This document shows, piece after piece, positions 31,965-42,570 of a stretch of DNA of 64,000 bases (position 1 is the stretch's first letter; every line of letters begins with the position of its first letter). The notes beneath the pieces were generated by a model. The model was not told the origin of the DNA. It was given only the letters and a program-made list of their open reading frames with translations, and ran no database searches. Source of the DNA: Coenobita brevimanus (lineage: Eukaryota; Arthropoda; Malacostraca; Decapoda; Coenobitidae); NCBI GenBank assembly GCA_032717465.1, contig CM064632.1:26173712-26237711 (forward strand), written 5' to 3'. A program made the translations under genes and the position numbers.

Positions 31965-32095
31965 TCTCGCCTAGGGCGCCAAAATGGCTAGAGCCGGCCG
32001 CGAAATTTTTTTTCCTGCCCAGTTCCGTCACTTCGCACATATGGCAACGTTGCCCTGTGTTTAGTTTGGCATCGCCGCGCAGCAGTGAGCCATAT
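31965..32095 (+). repeat. Inverted-pair repeat, left copy
   Basis: Landmarks GGCGCCAAAATGGC, GAGCCGGCCGCGAAATTTTT, CCTGCCCAGTTCCGTCACTT, CATATGGCAACGTTGCCCTG, TGTTTAGTTTGGCA and GCGCAGCAGTGAGCC. The reverse complement lies at 33388-33525. Confidence 0.85.
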
Positions 32096-32283
32096 CGGAT
32101 GCCAGGTTTAGTATTCATCACAATTATTTACCTTTTTTATGCTTGACTATAAATATAATACCTGACTATCTATATTTTACATGGATTGAGAGAATAATAG
32201 AGACATAGAGGTCATATAGTTTTCGCTGCCTTAGCTTAATATAAAAAGGGGCCATGCCACTGTCTTTACTTCATCACTCGTTC

Positions 32284-32327
<44 letters not shown>

Positions 32328-32719
32328 ACAGTATAAAATAATAACATGCAGGGTCATCAATAAAAAGTGAGTATGCAAGGAAGATACTCTCTACACTTTG
32401 CTAAAATTAGTTATATGTTGATTTAATGAAAATGCGGTACGTCTTAGGGGTGGTACATGACTGTTCGTTGAGAACACTTATCAGTAACATATGTTGTAGG
32501 CCTATACTACTTTACCTGTCATTTCTTGTCATTGCTTCCAGACGTACGATTCAATCAGCTGTGTTTACAGAGAGAGAGAGAGAGGTTAATGACCCATAAT
32601 ATTTTATCACCTAAAACGCTTTTCATGATCATTCTTAAGGGTTAACCTTGCTAATTTCTGCTGCAAGCTGGGAAATATTGGTATCAATGATGCCTGAATA
32701 TCAATGTTTCATTAGACAT
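32096..32719. other. Unassigned, with a (GA)n tract
   Basis: (GA)n at 32286-32323 and a shorter one at 32570-32584. Nothing else recognised. Confidence 0.5.
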
Positions 32720-32940
32720 TTTCTTAGGTATATATGTCAGGTTAGATTTCAGATTATTTTCTTGTTTTTCTTAGGTATATTAGTAAAATCATGTCAGGTT
32801 AGATTTCAGATTATTTTCTTGTTTTTCTTAGGTATATTAGTAAAATCATTTGTCAGGTTAGATTTCAGATTATTTTCTTGTTTTTCTTAGGTATATTAGT
32901 AAAATCATATGTCAGGTTACATTTCAGATTATTTTCATGT
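32720..32940. repeat. 57-59-bp tandem repeat, about 3.7 units
   Basis: GTCAGGTTAGATTTCAGATT begins units at 32736, 32793, 32852 and 32911. Each unit continues ATTTTCTTGTTTTTCTTAGG and TATATTAGTAAAATCAT. Units are nearly identical, so expansion is recent. Confidence 0.95.
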
Positions 32941-33387
32941 TCTCATGTCCTTTATTTCATGTTAAGTATGCTTGAAGGGTTTTTGTATTTGATGAAATGC
33001 AAAGCTTTATTTGTTACGGTATAATCTTTATTAAATATTACACAGCATCAGGCACCATATGCTATTTCCCATGTGCTGATGACAGGCATTGGGTCAGACA
33101 TGAGACATTATAGACCATTGTGTGCAAAATAAGTAAATCAAAAGAAACAAGGAATTAAAAAAATAAACTCACTTAATATATTCTATTTGGTAATAGCATT
33201 GGGCTGGGAACACATTTGCTGATCTTCGGTGAGGGACTGAATGTAAAATAATGATTGGAAAATAAGCAATTATTGTTGTCATATTAAGGGTCTACTTTGT
33301 TGTTCGTGAATAATCTCAGACAGTCTGTGCAACTGACCCATCTACCATAGGCAAGCAATCGCCCCTGCAAGTTTATCCTATGCAGTG
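32941..33387. other. Unassigned AT-rich sequence
   Basis: No feature recognised. Confidence 0.5.
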
Positions 33388-33525
33388 GTTTTGGCGCCCC
33401 TTCGGTCCCAAGTCAGGCTCACTGCTGCGCGGCGTTGCCAAACTAAACACAGGGCAACGTTGCCATATGTGCAAAGTGACGGAATTGGGCAGGAAAAATT
33501 TTTTCGCGAGCCGGCCCTGCACACA
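33388..33525 (-). repeat. Inverted-pair repeat, right copy
   Basis: Reverse complement of 31965-32095 with a few changes: CTCACTGCTGCGCGGCGTTG, CAGGGCAACGTTGCCATATG, AAGTGACGGAATTGGGCAGG, TTTTTTCGCGAGCCGGCC. Confidence 0.85.
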
Positions 33526-33686
33526 ACACATCACATCACACCAGCGCCAGTTCGGTAGCATTCCGGGAAAACTCAGTATCAAACAAGGCCACGATTTTCA
33601 TTCCGGGCCTCCAGTGAAAACCCTAGAGCGGCGTGGCTGACATGGAAGGGATCAAAATGGAGATCAAATGATGGTCTAATGTTCCA

Positions 33687-33901
33687 GTCCGTATTCTCGT
33701 CGGGTAAGGAAGCTCCTTAACTCCTCTTCCTTAGCGATTTATATTTGGATATGGATGATTTAGGTCCTTTAATAAGTTGCTTTTCCTGAGTATGAACAGA
33801 TCGTAAAGATTTGGGTAACAGAGGAGAACAATAAGGTGTAATAAAATAAATCACATAGGAAAAGGTGTTAGGGAGCTTCGGAACCCGACGAGAATACGGA
33901 C
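33687..33901. mobile_element. MITE with ~50-bp terminal inverted repeats
   Basis: The left end, GTCCGTATTCTCGTCGGG, is perfectly inverted at the right end (CCCGACGAGAATACGGAC). Inside these, AAGGAAGCTCC-TAAC-CCTCTTCC and its inverse continue with mismatches, ending at GATTTAT/ATAAATC. At about 215 bp with no coding frame, it fits a non-autonomous DNA transposon. Confidence 0.85.
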
Positions 33902-34119
33902 CTTTGTCTGTCACATTCCAACCTGTTCCAACAAATAAGAAAAATCATCTGTAGGCTGATAAACATACCGGACGTCTCTCAGTGTAGGAATAGCCTGCAT
34001 ACGAAAAGTATGGTGAAAGATGTGAAGTAATGAAAGAAGCATTTGTCTCTGATGTAAATGTTGTAATGGCGTCTTAAATTTAGTCTTGTAGTCTTCAGAC
34101 GATTTTCTTGAGCTTAGGG

Positions 34120-34410
34120 GGTGTTAGTGACCGAGGGAGGTGTAGCACCTGTCCATCATGGCGATACTCTCCGGGATGCATATTCCCGAAATCTGCTGAG
34201 TTCGGCACCCGACGCGGTTTAGGTTTGGGTAGGAATAATAATTACCTGGAAAAACACTGAGAACAGTTATAAGAGAATCATGTGGTTAGTTTGTGAGCTA
34301 CGACCCGAGCGTGACCCACGGCTCAGCGGCTCCCAGGGGTGCCGAATAGCAGCAGACATTGGGAATATGCCCCTGGGATGGATGGCAAGCTGGTGACTAG
34401 GAGATTCGCA
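34120..34410. mobile_element. Imperfect foldback repeat
   Basis: About 34150-34215 (CATATTCCCGAAATCTGCTG then TTCGGCACCC) is inverted at about 34345-34400 (GGGTGCCGAA-AGCAGCAGAC then GGGAATATG). The arms are ~65 bp with mismatches around a ~130-bp centre. It may be another MITE family. Confidence 0.6.
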
Positions 34411-34479
34411 CCTTACGTTTTCCTGTAGTTCTTTCACCATCACCTGGCCCAGAAATTCGATCTTTACCTCCCCCAAAGA

Positions 34480-34860
34480 GGTTATATTTTCACCCCAGTC
34501 TGTTTGTTTGTTGGTTGGTTGGTTGGTTTGTGAGCAAGATTACACAAAAAGTACTGGACGGATTTCCACGAAACTTGATAGAAAAGTAGGACTTGACCCA
34601 GAATAGACTCCATTAAATTTTGGTGCTGATCCGTATAAAGGTGCGGATCCAGGATTTTTTTTTTTTTTTTCACTTTAACATTGCGAGATAGGACGTTTTT
34701 CGACATTATCGTAAATTTTTCAGTGAATATTGCATGGATCTTTATGAACAAAATCAGACATATTTAGGATGTTGGTATCTACGAATGTGTACAGTTTGGC
34801 GCGGATCCATATAAAATTCCTGATCTAGCGGATTCAAATATGCTTTTATAGGGGGTAGTT
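34480..34860 (+). repeat. Dispersed repeat with (GTTG)n head and GATCC-rich body
   Basis: Starts with CCCAAAGAGG-TATATTTTCACC, then a GTTTGTTTGTTGGTTGGTTG run, AAAAAGTACTGGACGGATTT, CCACGAAACTTGATAGAAAAG, TTAAATTTTGGTGCTGATCC, AAGGTGCGGATCCAGGATTT, AACATTGCGAGATAGG and TGCATGGATCTTTATGAA. The layout resembles, from memory only, a repeat seen in many animal genomes. The minus strand has an 89-codon frame of unknown meaning. Confidence 0.55.
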
Positions 34861-34989
34861 TTGTTTTCCATATTGGATTAGACTTGATTTTTTTTGTTTT
34901 TTAATAACGGAACAGAGGAAGGAAAAACAAATTAAAAAAAGAAAACTAATCCATACACCACATTATTGGTGTCCTCTGTTCATAAAATA

Positions 34990-35200
34990 TCTGAGTGCCA
35001 TTCTAGCTTGTATCTTATATCACGTGATTCAGTGGCAGAAAAAGTCAGTGCTATGGCTCTACATCCTTTCCATAGCACTTCTTCGTGTCTTGCGTTAGTC
35101 TTAATCCTTTGTTACAACTCAGCTTTAAAGATGGAGGGACGGAAATTTTAGGCCAAGGTAGATGGAAATTTTAAGTCAGGTTAATGGAGAAGAGTATAAT
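34990..35200 (+). repeat. Copy 3 of the ~200-bp dispersed repeat
   Basis: Contains CACGTGATTCAGTGGCAG, GCTATGGCTCTACATCCTTT, CACTTCTTCGTGTCTTG, CTTTGTTACAACTCAGC and AAATTTTAGGCCAAG. The longest copy. Confidence 0.75.
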
Positions 35201-35592
35201 CTTCATAACTTTGCTTCTGACCGTCCTCCATTACTTTAATTTGTTATTTCTGTGACACGGAGAGCAGATCAGCGTTCTCTTCTAAACATAATGCTCTTTT
35301 TAGTTGTCTGTTTGCATTGGGGGCGTAGTACCCTTCTGGCAACCCACTTTCACCCCTTTTCTGTCCAGCTGCCTCATGCAAGTGTTAACCAGTAGCCTCA
35401 GTCCTTCATGTATGCAACAAGTCATCTGTGGAGCTGTCTTCCTCAGCCCGAAGTTCCGTCTGCCTATGGTTTATTACAGGCTTTGAAAGGAATTGTGTCT
35501 AGGCAGCTCAGAATAAACGAATCTCGAAATTGGCTCTTTTGTTTAGTTTTCCCTTCAGAAAACAACTTTCAGGCTTCTATGCGTTGCTTCCC

Positions 35593-35630
<38 letters not shown>

Positions 35631-36159
35631 ATTAACTCTTCCACCAATACTCTCTGCGTCCTTCCTAAGTCGAATGAAGTCAGACTTAGGTAGTAAAAAT
35701 AACATAAATAAATAATTACGTCATTAGTGCTAATGTCTTAAGGATCTACATGCAGGCTACTGTTTGTGACTGTAATATCGATCTATGCCACACGATAAAG
35801 AGCAAGACCAAGAACGATGTCTTTTGAAAGTATGTGATACCATCCTCGAGACGCAGCACACTTTTTAAAGTATTTTGTAAACGTTTCGTAATTCTTCGAC
35901 CCAAAAAGTGGGGCGACAATCCTGACCAAAACTGTACACACTGCGATGGTAACTTTTATTTTGTATTGACCCTGTTCCACATTATTTCATTCTGAGTGAG
36001 AGAGAATGCTAATATATGAAATCGATAATGAAGGTTCTGTCTAATCCCTTCTCCCCAGTTCGAAATTTCCCTCTTTTGGTGTTAAAATGCGAGTGGTTTA
36101 GAGATGGCAGTTAAAAAAAAAATCTGGTCTCATTGAGGTAATATCAGTAACTTGTTTGT
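35201..36159. other. Unassigned intergenic sequence
   Basis: (GA)n at 35598-35628. Some words near 35390-35420 resemble the Jockey-like LINE (CAAGTCATCTGTGGAGCTGT), possibly a decayed fragment. No gene. Confidence 0.45.
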
Positions 36160-36262
36160 TAATACTGTATTATGGACCTGTTTCATTAATTTCATTCACC
36201 TGTTTCACTGATTAATAATCATTCCTTATTATTACGACCTTTACCTATCTTCGATGCGCACC

Positions 36263-36293
<31 letters not shown>

Positions 36294-36321
36294 GTGATTA
36301 TTATTTTTATTTTATTGTAAC

Positions 36322-36355
<34 letters not shown>

Positions 36356-36422
36356 TGTATAATTTTTACTGTTATTGCTATTAATAATATTATTATTATT
36401 TTTACTGCTTCTGCAACAACTG

Positions 36423-36466
<44 letters not shown>

Positions 36467-36569
36467 GATAATATTATTATTATTATTTTTATTATTATTA
36501 TTATTTTTATTATTATTATTATTATAGTCATTATCATCATCGTCATCATCATCATCATCATCATCAGTA

Positions 36570-36607
<38 letters not shown>

Positions 36608-36609
36608 TC

Positions 36610-36641
<32 letters not shown>

Positions 36642-36810
36642 CTGTCGATCTTTGGTATATATAATGTTTCTATAATGCCATTAATCTCATCCACATATTC
36701 CACTGGTTCATCCATACATCTCATTACTACGACCTCCACATAGCCTGGATCCACACTAATTCCTCGATTCTTCTTCCCCAGGTATGTTCTGATGGTACTG
36801 TACGCCTGAT
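36160..36810. repeat. CACCTGTTTCACTGATTAAT-type repeat split by a large trinucleotide tract
   Basis: 36175-36240 and 36690-36810 carry pieces of the family also at 62490-62800 (CACCTGTTTCACTGATTAAT, TACGACCTCCACATAGCC, CACTAATTCCTC, CCCCAGGTATGTTCTGATGG). Between them, 36264-36645 is (GAT)n, (TAT)n, (CAT)n and (TAG)n, which gives long open frames with no biological sense. Confidence 0.7.
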
Positions 36811-36879
36811 ATTCTCTCAGACGGGAAGATGGCATTTATTTCACACTATTTCTTGTGGACTTGCTGGAAAGTATTAGAA

Positions 36880-37495
36880 GTACCCTGCAACGCCTTTTCC
36901 CAGCGATTTATTTGGTTTACTACACCTTACTGTCCTCTTCTGTGTTATGTAAATCCATGTTAATCTCATCTATCTATCTATCTATATACCTAGGCTGCTT
37001 CCCCCAAGGAAAGGAAGGTAGCCGAGACAGGACGACACACTCCCTATTTACTCATCCACTCAAACATTCATTCGCATCTTAGCCCCAAAAGGGAGAAGGG
37101 ACAGATCCTCACCGTACCACACCGCACGAGGGTCAGCTGCGCAGTGCGATCAGTGACATCCGCAGCAGGGCCTGACAGCAGAGCTGGTTTACCCCTGCCA
37201 CATCATAAAAGACCCATCCCCTTACCCGCACCTGACCTGATCAGCTGATCAGACAAGTGCGGGAGAATATCCCCTCAGGGCTGCATCATCATTTACTCAT
37301 TCACAATTTCTCTCCATTCATTTCTGTCACGCACAGCCACTCTTCCTTGCTCAACAGACATCCCTCTCGTATCCAACATCTCATACTTTGCATAAATAAC
37401 GTGCAAATGTAAAACAACCAGCGTCATCCACAAATAAATCGCAAAGGAAGAGGTGTTAGGGAGCATCCTTACCCGACGAGAATACTAGCCTCTGA
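36880..37495. mobile_element. MITE (same family as 33687-33901) with a nested insertion
   Basis: Left arm: ACGCCTTTTCCCAGCGATTT, ATTTGGTTTACTACACC. Right arm: ACAAATAAATCGCAAAGG, AAGAGGTGTTAGGGAGC, CCCGACGAGAATAC. The interior, compared with the uninterrupted copy at 60459-60682, is opened at about 36973-37370 by another sequence that starts with (ATCT)n at 36967-36988. The outer left inverted end is missing. Confidence 0.65.
36967..37372 (-). mobile_element. Unknown element nested in the MITE, ATAG-tailed on the minus strand
   Basis: It interrupts the MITE and is flanked by ATCTCAT-like words (near 36967 and 37377) that could be target duplications. On the minus strand it ends in a GATAGATAGATAG tail, like the 3' tail of the LINE at 50088. 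The body has no recognised homology or long frame. Confidence 0.4.
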
Positions 37496-38018
37496 GTGTA
37501 AGTGTATGTGAGTGAGGTGGAGGGGGAGTGGGAAAGGGGGAGACCGAGAATGAGATGAGGGATGGCGATGTATATGAATGAGGATGGTGTGAGTTGGGGA
37601 GAGGTCAGCCTGATGGCGGTGGACAGGATGGCATGAAATTGATTTGTTATGGTGGTACCAGTCTTAAGTGGCGGTTTAGGTGGGGCACGAACCTCTGTAC
37701 AGTGATGCCACGTGTTCCATACCCGCTATGTGCACGGCTCTGATATATGTAATAGGCATCACAATAAGGTAAACACATAAGAATATATTGGTAACGTGTG
37801 TATTATAATATACAGAAAGAACAGTAAACTGATTATGTGTAAAATATTTATACGGCAATACAGAAACGTGGCATAATTATTTTACAGTGTTGCTTAAAAA
37901 AAAAGTAGTCACTTTTATTGGCTGTTACCGTATTTCTGGGGTTGGTAATAATGTCACAATTATGATTATAAGATAATGTGCAGGAATATAAGCAAAAATA
38001 TGCCAGTTTCTTAGTACA

Positions 38019-38079
<61 letters not shown>

Positions 38080-38287
38080 TAAACCCTCGTGAGCGGCAAC
38101 ACTCACACACACCCAGCCCGACCTGGTCATCTGTGAGGGATAGAGGAATAGGCCTGTTTGGGGACACCTCTTTAAAAAAACGCGCCAAGACTTTAACCTC
38201 CTGGGTGTTGTGGAAATAAAGTCAAATTTACAATATGTACATTATAACGTAAAAGAAAATAACCAAAATGTATCCTAAAATACCACA
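37496..38287. other. Unassigned, with (AT)n
   Basis: (AT)n at 38022-38077. ACGAACCTCTGTACAGTGATGCCACGTG near 37688 recurs inverted near 38885-38910, so both flank a larger repeat. No gene. Confidence 0.5.
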
Positions 38288-38567
38288 GACGAGAGAGAGA
38301 GAGGGGGGGGGGAGGCAGACCAGGGGCAGTGTTGAGTGCAGCTTAGTGAGAGATAAAGGAAGGGGGGGAAGGAAGGAGGGAGAGAGTGATTGAATGAAAA
38401 CAAATCATGGCGCCACAACAACGAGGTCATCTGGCGCCATATGTAAAACAATAATATTTTAAAACATAATTAGATATAATAAAAAAAAAAATAAAGAAGT
38501 GAAAGCACAAGTTTATAAGTCACTCATAAAAGAAACAAAATTCCCAAGGGTGACGCATATCTCCCCA

Positions 38568-38622
<55 letters not shown>

Positions 38623-38870
38623 CAGGCAAGGGGCAGTGTTGAGTACATTGTCAAGCTGAGGGAAAGATGAAGGAAGAAAGGAGGGCGAGAATGACTGAAT
38701 GAAAAGGCGCCGTAACACCGAGGTCATCTGGCGTCATATGTAAAACAATAATACATAACTAAATAAAGAAATGAAAGCACAAGTTTATAAGACATAAAAG
38801 AAACAAAATTCCCTAGGGTGATGCACATCCCCCCAGGAGAGAGAGAGAGAGAGAGATTGAGAGAGAGGCA
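38288..38870. repeat. ~275-bp tandem duplication with (GA)n
   Basis: Two units, each (GA)n, then GGCAG-CCAGGGGCAGTGTTG or equivalent, CGAGGTCATCTGGCG-CATAT, GTAAAACAATAATA, GAAAGCACAAGTTTATAAG, AGAAACAAAATTCCC and CCCCA, with a third unit starting at 38835. The (GA)n runs differ greatly in length (38567-38620 is the longest). Confidence 0.9.
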
Positions 38871-38959
38871 TCGCGAGTATGGAAAACGTGGCACCACTGT
38901 ACAGAGGTTCGTGCCCCACCCAAACCGCCACTTTAGAATGGTACCACCATAGTAGCCAC

Positions 38960-39172
38960 CCTCTCCAGGATAGTCTGGTAAAGAAGCTCCCTAACACCTC
39001 CTCCTTACCGATTTATTTTTGGATACGGCTGGCTAATATATGTTTTGTACAGAATGTGGTGATATCTGAATGATTTAAGTAACACAATAAAGGACGGCGA
39101 AGTGTACTAAGCAAAATAAATAGCTTAAGAAGAGGTGTTAGGGAGCTTCCTTAATCGACCAGAATACAGGCG
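38960..39172. mobile_element. MITE, same family as 33687-33901
   Basis: Left arm: AAGAAGCTCCCTAACACCTC, CTTACCGATTTATTTTTGG. Right arm: AAATAAATAGCTTAAGAAGA, GGTGTTAGGGAGCTTCCTTA, CGACCAGAATAC. The left outermost bases are degraded. Confidence 0.75.
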
Positions 39173-39234
39173 CAAGAGTGTTATTTCTGTCACTGTTAAT
39201 TTTGTCGGTGTGAACGTATGTCAATCGATTATTC

Positions 39235-39530
39235 CTGTTTCTTTATATTTACCTGTCTGTCTGAATATCTATTTACCTATCCGTCTGTCTTTACATCTGT
39301 CTGCCTGTCTGAAAATCTCCTTGTCAGTATTTTCTGTCTACTATATATGTCTACATGTCAGTCTATCTGTCAGTATTTCTGTCTATCAGTCTATCGATCT
39401 ATCTGTCTATCTATCTACCTACCTACCTGTCTGGATATCTCCGTCTGTGAGTCTGTCTTCTGTCTTGATTTGTCTATATCTACCCGTGTGTCTGAATATC
39501 CATCCATCCATCCATCTATCTATCCATCAT
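39235..39530. repeat. Degenerate TCTG/ATCT tetranucleotide tract
   Basis: CTGTCTG, ATCTATCT, TACCTACC and ATCCATCC words dominate. The open frames here (Cys/Leu/Ser-rich) are artefacts. Confidence 0.85.
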
Positions 39531-39802
39531 TCCCAGTTCTTTATTCTTTTATTCACTTTTACATATTCCCTGACTGGACGCTTGCAAAATTCGTAACCCT
39601 TTCTTCTGTCAAACATATATCGTTCTTATTATTTTTTTGTATCATTTTTGTTTTTCAAACATCCTCTTCTGTTTTCTTCTATGTCTTCTTTTTATGTAAA
39701 TTTCCTTTCTTATTTCGTAACCCCTTCTATCTAGTGGTTTATTTTTTTTACCCATGTTCTGGCATTCTCTGGATTTTATGCAGCTTAGGAGATTGAAAGG
39801 AT

Positions 39803-39805
<3 letters not shown>
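39531..39805. other. Unassigned T-rich sequence
   Basis: Nothing recognised. Confidence 0.5.
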
Positions 39806-39856
<51 letters not shown>

Positions 39857-40120
39857 CTTTTCTGTCCCTGCCTTTAGCTGATTGAATAGTTTTGTTATAA
39901 CCTTCCCTGTACAAAAGAGTCACAAAAGGACAAACAGGTCTGTTGCTGTTTGCTTTCCTTTGTACTTTTTTGTACTCCCTCCCTTCCTCCATTCTTAGAT
40001 GGATACATACCTGCATACATGCATACATACTTAGATGCATACATACATACAAATATGCATTCATACATGCATACTCTGCATGCATATAAACATACGTACA
40101 TAAATACATAAATACACATG
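39806..40120 (-). repeat. (TG)n, a dispersed-repeat fragment and (ATAC)n
   Basis: 39806-39855 is (TG)n. 39890-39975 on the minus strand carries AAAGGAAAGCAAACAGCAAC, the same family as 28-85. 40001-40120 is a degenerate (ATAC)n/(ATGC)n tract. Confidence 0.8.
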
Positions 40121-40504
40121 TGTAAGTGTGTATGTACAGTATAAACATGTTATTATCTTAGCATATATGTTTACATATTTGTTCCACTAAATATTTACTC
40201 TTTATTCACCCATTTGTTTTCCTTTGTTTTCCTTTTCATTATCATATCATTCAATAAATCATGTCTCTTATTCCTGTACTACTTCCCTCCGTCTTCCTCT
40301 CATGTGTTTGTTTAGTTCATCTTCATGTCATTATCTCCATTGTTTTTCTCATCTTTTCCTCCCTCAGGGTGACATTATCGCCTTTTATCACTCATTGTTT
40401 CCACTTCCCTCTTTTATCATTCATTTCTTTCGTCTCCCCTGTTCGCCTTTCTTTCTTTGTCCTGGTATTGATTGCGTGTCATTTCTTTGTCTTTCATTAT
40501 TATT
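40121..40504. other. Unassigned T-rich sequence
   Basis: No gene or known repeat. Frames of 107-118 codons on the plus strand are Phe/Ser/Leu-rich and unsupported. Confidence 0.5.
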
Positions 40505-40700
40505 TTGGATGGTTGGTTGTCCAGTGGGTTGCGGCGCTCCAGCCCGATGTGGTGTATGTGAGATTAAATTCGAGGGATGATTAGTGTGCACTGCTTCCAA
40601 AATATCAGTCTTGGGAGGGCGACCAGTCACTCGTCTTTAATAACTGGAATGAGAGTCCCGTCGTCTGGCAGCGACGTTACTAATGGGGCAATACAGCATT
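40505..40700 (+). mobile_element. Possible SINE ending in a GAT-rich tail
   Basis: GGTTGTCCAGTGGGTTGCGG could be a decayed A-box region and GATTAAATTCGAGGGA a decayed B-box region. It ends ATTGGACAGTGTTGAGGACG and then GATGATG. It has the same plan as 26160-26380. Confidence 0.4.
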
Positions 40701-40760
40701 GGACAGTGTTGAGGACGATGATGATGATGCTGGTATTGTTTTGTTTTAAATGATTTTGTT

Positions 40761-40794
<34 letters not shown>

Positions 40795-40856
40795 TGGACA
40801 GTATCGAGGACGATGATGGTGATGCTGATATTGTTTTGTTTTAAAGGTTTTTGTTT

Positions 40857-40904
<48 letters not shown>

Positions 40905-40968
40905 TGGACAGTGTTGATGATGATGATGATGATGATGCTGGTATTGTTTTGTTTTAATGGTTTTTGTT

Positions 40969-41010
<42 letters not shown>

Positions 41011-41071
41011 TGGACAGTATCGAGGACGATGATGGTGATGCTGATATTGTTTTGTTTTAAAGGTTTTTGTT

Positions 41072-41114
<43 letters not shown>
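40698..41114. repeat. Compound tandem repeat, four units of ~105-110 bp with (CT)n
   Basis: Each unit is ATTGGACAGT-T-GAGGACG, a GATGATG run, ATTGTTTTGTTTTAAA, TTTTTGTTTAA, then (CT)n. Units start near 40698, 40793, 40903 and 41008. The first unit begins in the end of the SINE-like element, so the array grew from a SINE tail. Confidence 0.9.
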
Positions 41115-41116
<2 letters not shown>

Positions 41117-41142
41117 AGCTTATATCATGCAGCGCAATGATA

Positions 41143-41265
41143 AAAAAAAGACAGTACCACGCCTCTACATCCTTTCCGTAACACCTCTTCGTGACTAGTA
41201 CTGTAAATATGCAGATGGCAATTTTAGACCAAGTTTGAGTAAAAAGAGTATGGTTTTAATTAAAT
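41143..41265 (+). repeat. Copy 4 of the ~200-bp dispersed repeat
   Basis: CTCTACATCCTTTCCGTAAC, ACCTCTTCGTGACTAG, GATGGCAATTTTAGACCAAG and TGAGTAAAAAGAGTA are present; the middle is shortened. Confidence 0.7.
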
Positions 41266-41284
41266 TGCTACTTTCAGACTTCTT

Positions 41285-41540
41285 TTTTCACTTTACGACA
41301 GATATCTATTATATATTTTTTTCTGCATTACAACAAACATTTATTATTTTCTTTACGACAAACATTTATTTATTTATTTACGAGAAACGTCTGTTACTGA
41401 TTTATTTCCCTTACAACAAATCGATTACTGATTTTTGTTTTACGACAAACATGTTATTGATTTTTTTTACGACAAACATCCATTATTATTATTTTTTTCG
41501 ACAAACATCTAGTATTGATTTTTTTTTAATGACAAACTCT
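41285..41540. repeat. Diverged ~30-bp tandem repeat (TTACGACAAACATCTATTATTG-like)
   Basis: TTACGACAAACAT, CTACAACAAATC, TTCGACAAACATC and similar words recur about eight times separated by T-rich spacers. Confidence 0.75.
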
Positions 41541-41818
41541 ATTAGTGAAGATGATAATAAAGGCTCTGTCTAACACCTCCTGCTCGAAAGGCCTGTCCTA
41601 AGCAGAATACAATCGGCTTTAGTTAGCAAGATTGAATTAAAAAGTACGTCTTGGGACTGAAGGGGTAGATGGGGATTGTAAATAGGTTGGAGCGCCCATC
41701 ATCTACTCACTGCATGTAGTGCTGCCTTTTGGTGACTAATAGTGGCTACAGAGTGACGAGGAAAATAGTTGTTTGTTATATGAAAACAATAATAAGGAAA
41801 CAAAGCAAAGCCTGGAAG

Positions 41819-41854
<36 letters not shown>

Positions 41855-41894
41855 CTTGGAAAGACTGAACAACACTGTGTAAAAGTCAAGTTCT
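41541..41894. other. Unassigned, with poly-A
   Basis: Poly-A at 41822-41852 directly before the LINE fragment. GCATGTAGTGCTGCC at 41714 recurs from 25908. Confidence 0.5.
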
Positions 41895-42520
41895 GTTTAT
41901 TTCTTTTTATAAATGCCTGGACATGTTGCTTTAAAAAGACTGGAGATCATAGGCAGAGGGAAAATCCGACAAAGGAAGGCGGCCATAGAATGAACCTTTT
42001 GCATACGTGAAGGAATACGAGAACTGATTATGAGAGTACTTGTTTTAATCAGGTATGGATCAAGGTATGCAGTTTGGATGGGCAGTGATTATTGAGATAG
42101 CAGTAAATGGCGGGGGGAGAGAGGGAGAGAGGTGGGGGGAGAATGTAAATCCTTAGCTTCCACCCTGCTGAGAAGAGCTGCATTTTGTTGGATCTCCCCC
42201 ACATGGAAGAGCAGTATCCCTTACGAGGGTGAATAATTTCCACTGCACGAAGTCAGCAGGTTCCCAGGGATAAAGAAATTACGGAGTCGGTTTAGCACAC
42301 CTAGTCTCCGGGAAGTGTATTTTACAAAGGAAGTTAACGAGAAAGTTATCCCCGTGATATTTAGGGAAGGTGAAGGTGTGTGCTGTGAATTGGATGTTAT
42401 TGTGAAAGGTTTTGGTTGGTTGAATGAGGTAGGAAGTGGGTTTGAAACATTGAAAGGAATTATGAAGGTTACAGCATTTGTCATGACGTCGAGTACTAGT
42501 AGGCCCTCGTAAACTGAACA
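41895..42520 (-). pseudogene. Decayed fragment of the Jockey-like LINE
   Basis: The minus strand carries PFNVSNPLPTSFNQPK, FSLTSFVKYTSRRLGVLNRL and RNFFIPGNLLTSC, parallel to the thumb and C-terminal region of the copies at 29597 and 56095. GATCATAGG and GCCTGGACAT mark the 3' coding end. Many substitutions and indels; older than the other copies. Confidence 0.7.
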
Positions 42521-42537
42521 AGACGGTCTTGTGGTTG

Positions 42538-42539
<2 letters not shown>

Positions 42540-42570
<31 letters not shown>

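Noticed and set aside
36245..36835. 196-codon minus-strand frame with an N-terminal complex part
   Set aside because: Most of it is Thr/Asp/Asn from trinucleotide repeats, and the complex part belongs to a repeat family that also occurs at 62490-62800 with stops.
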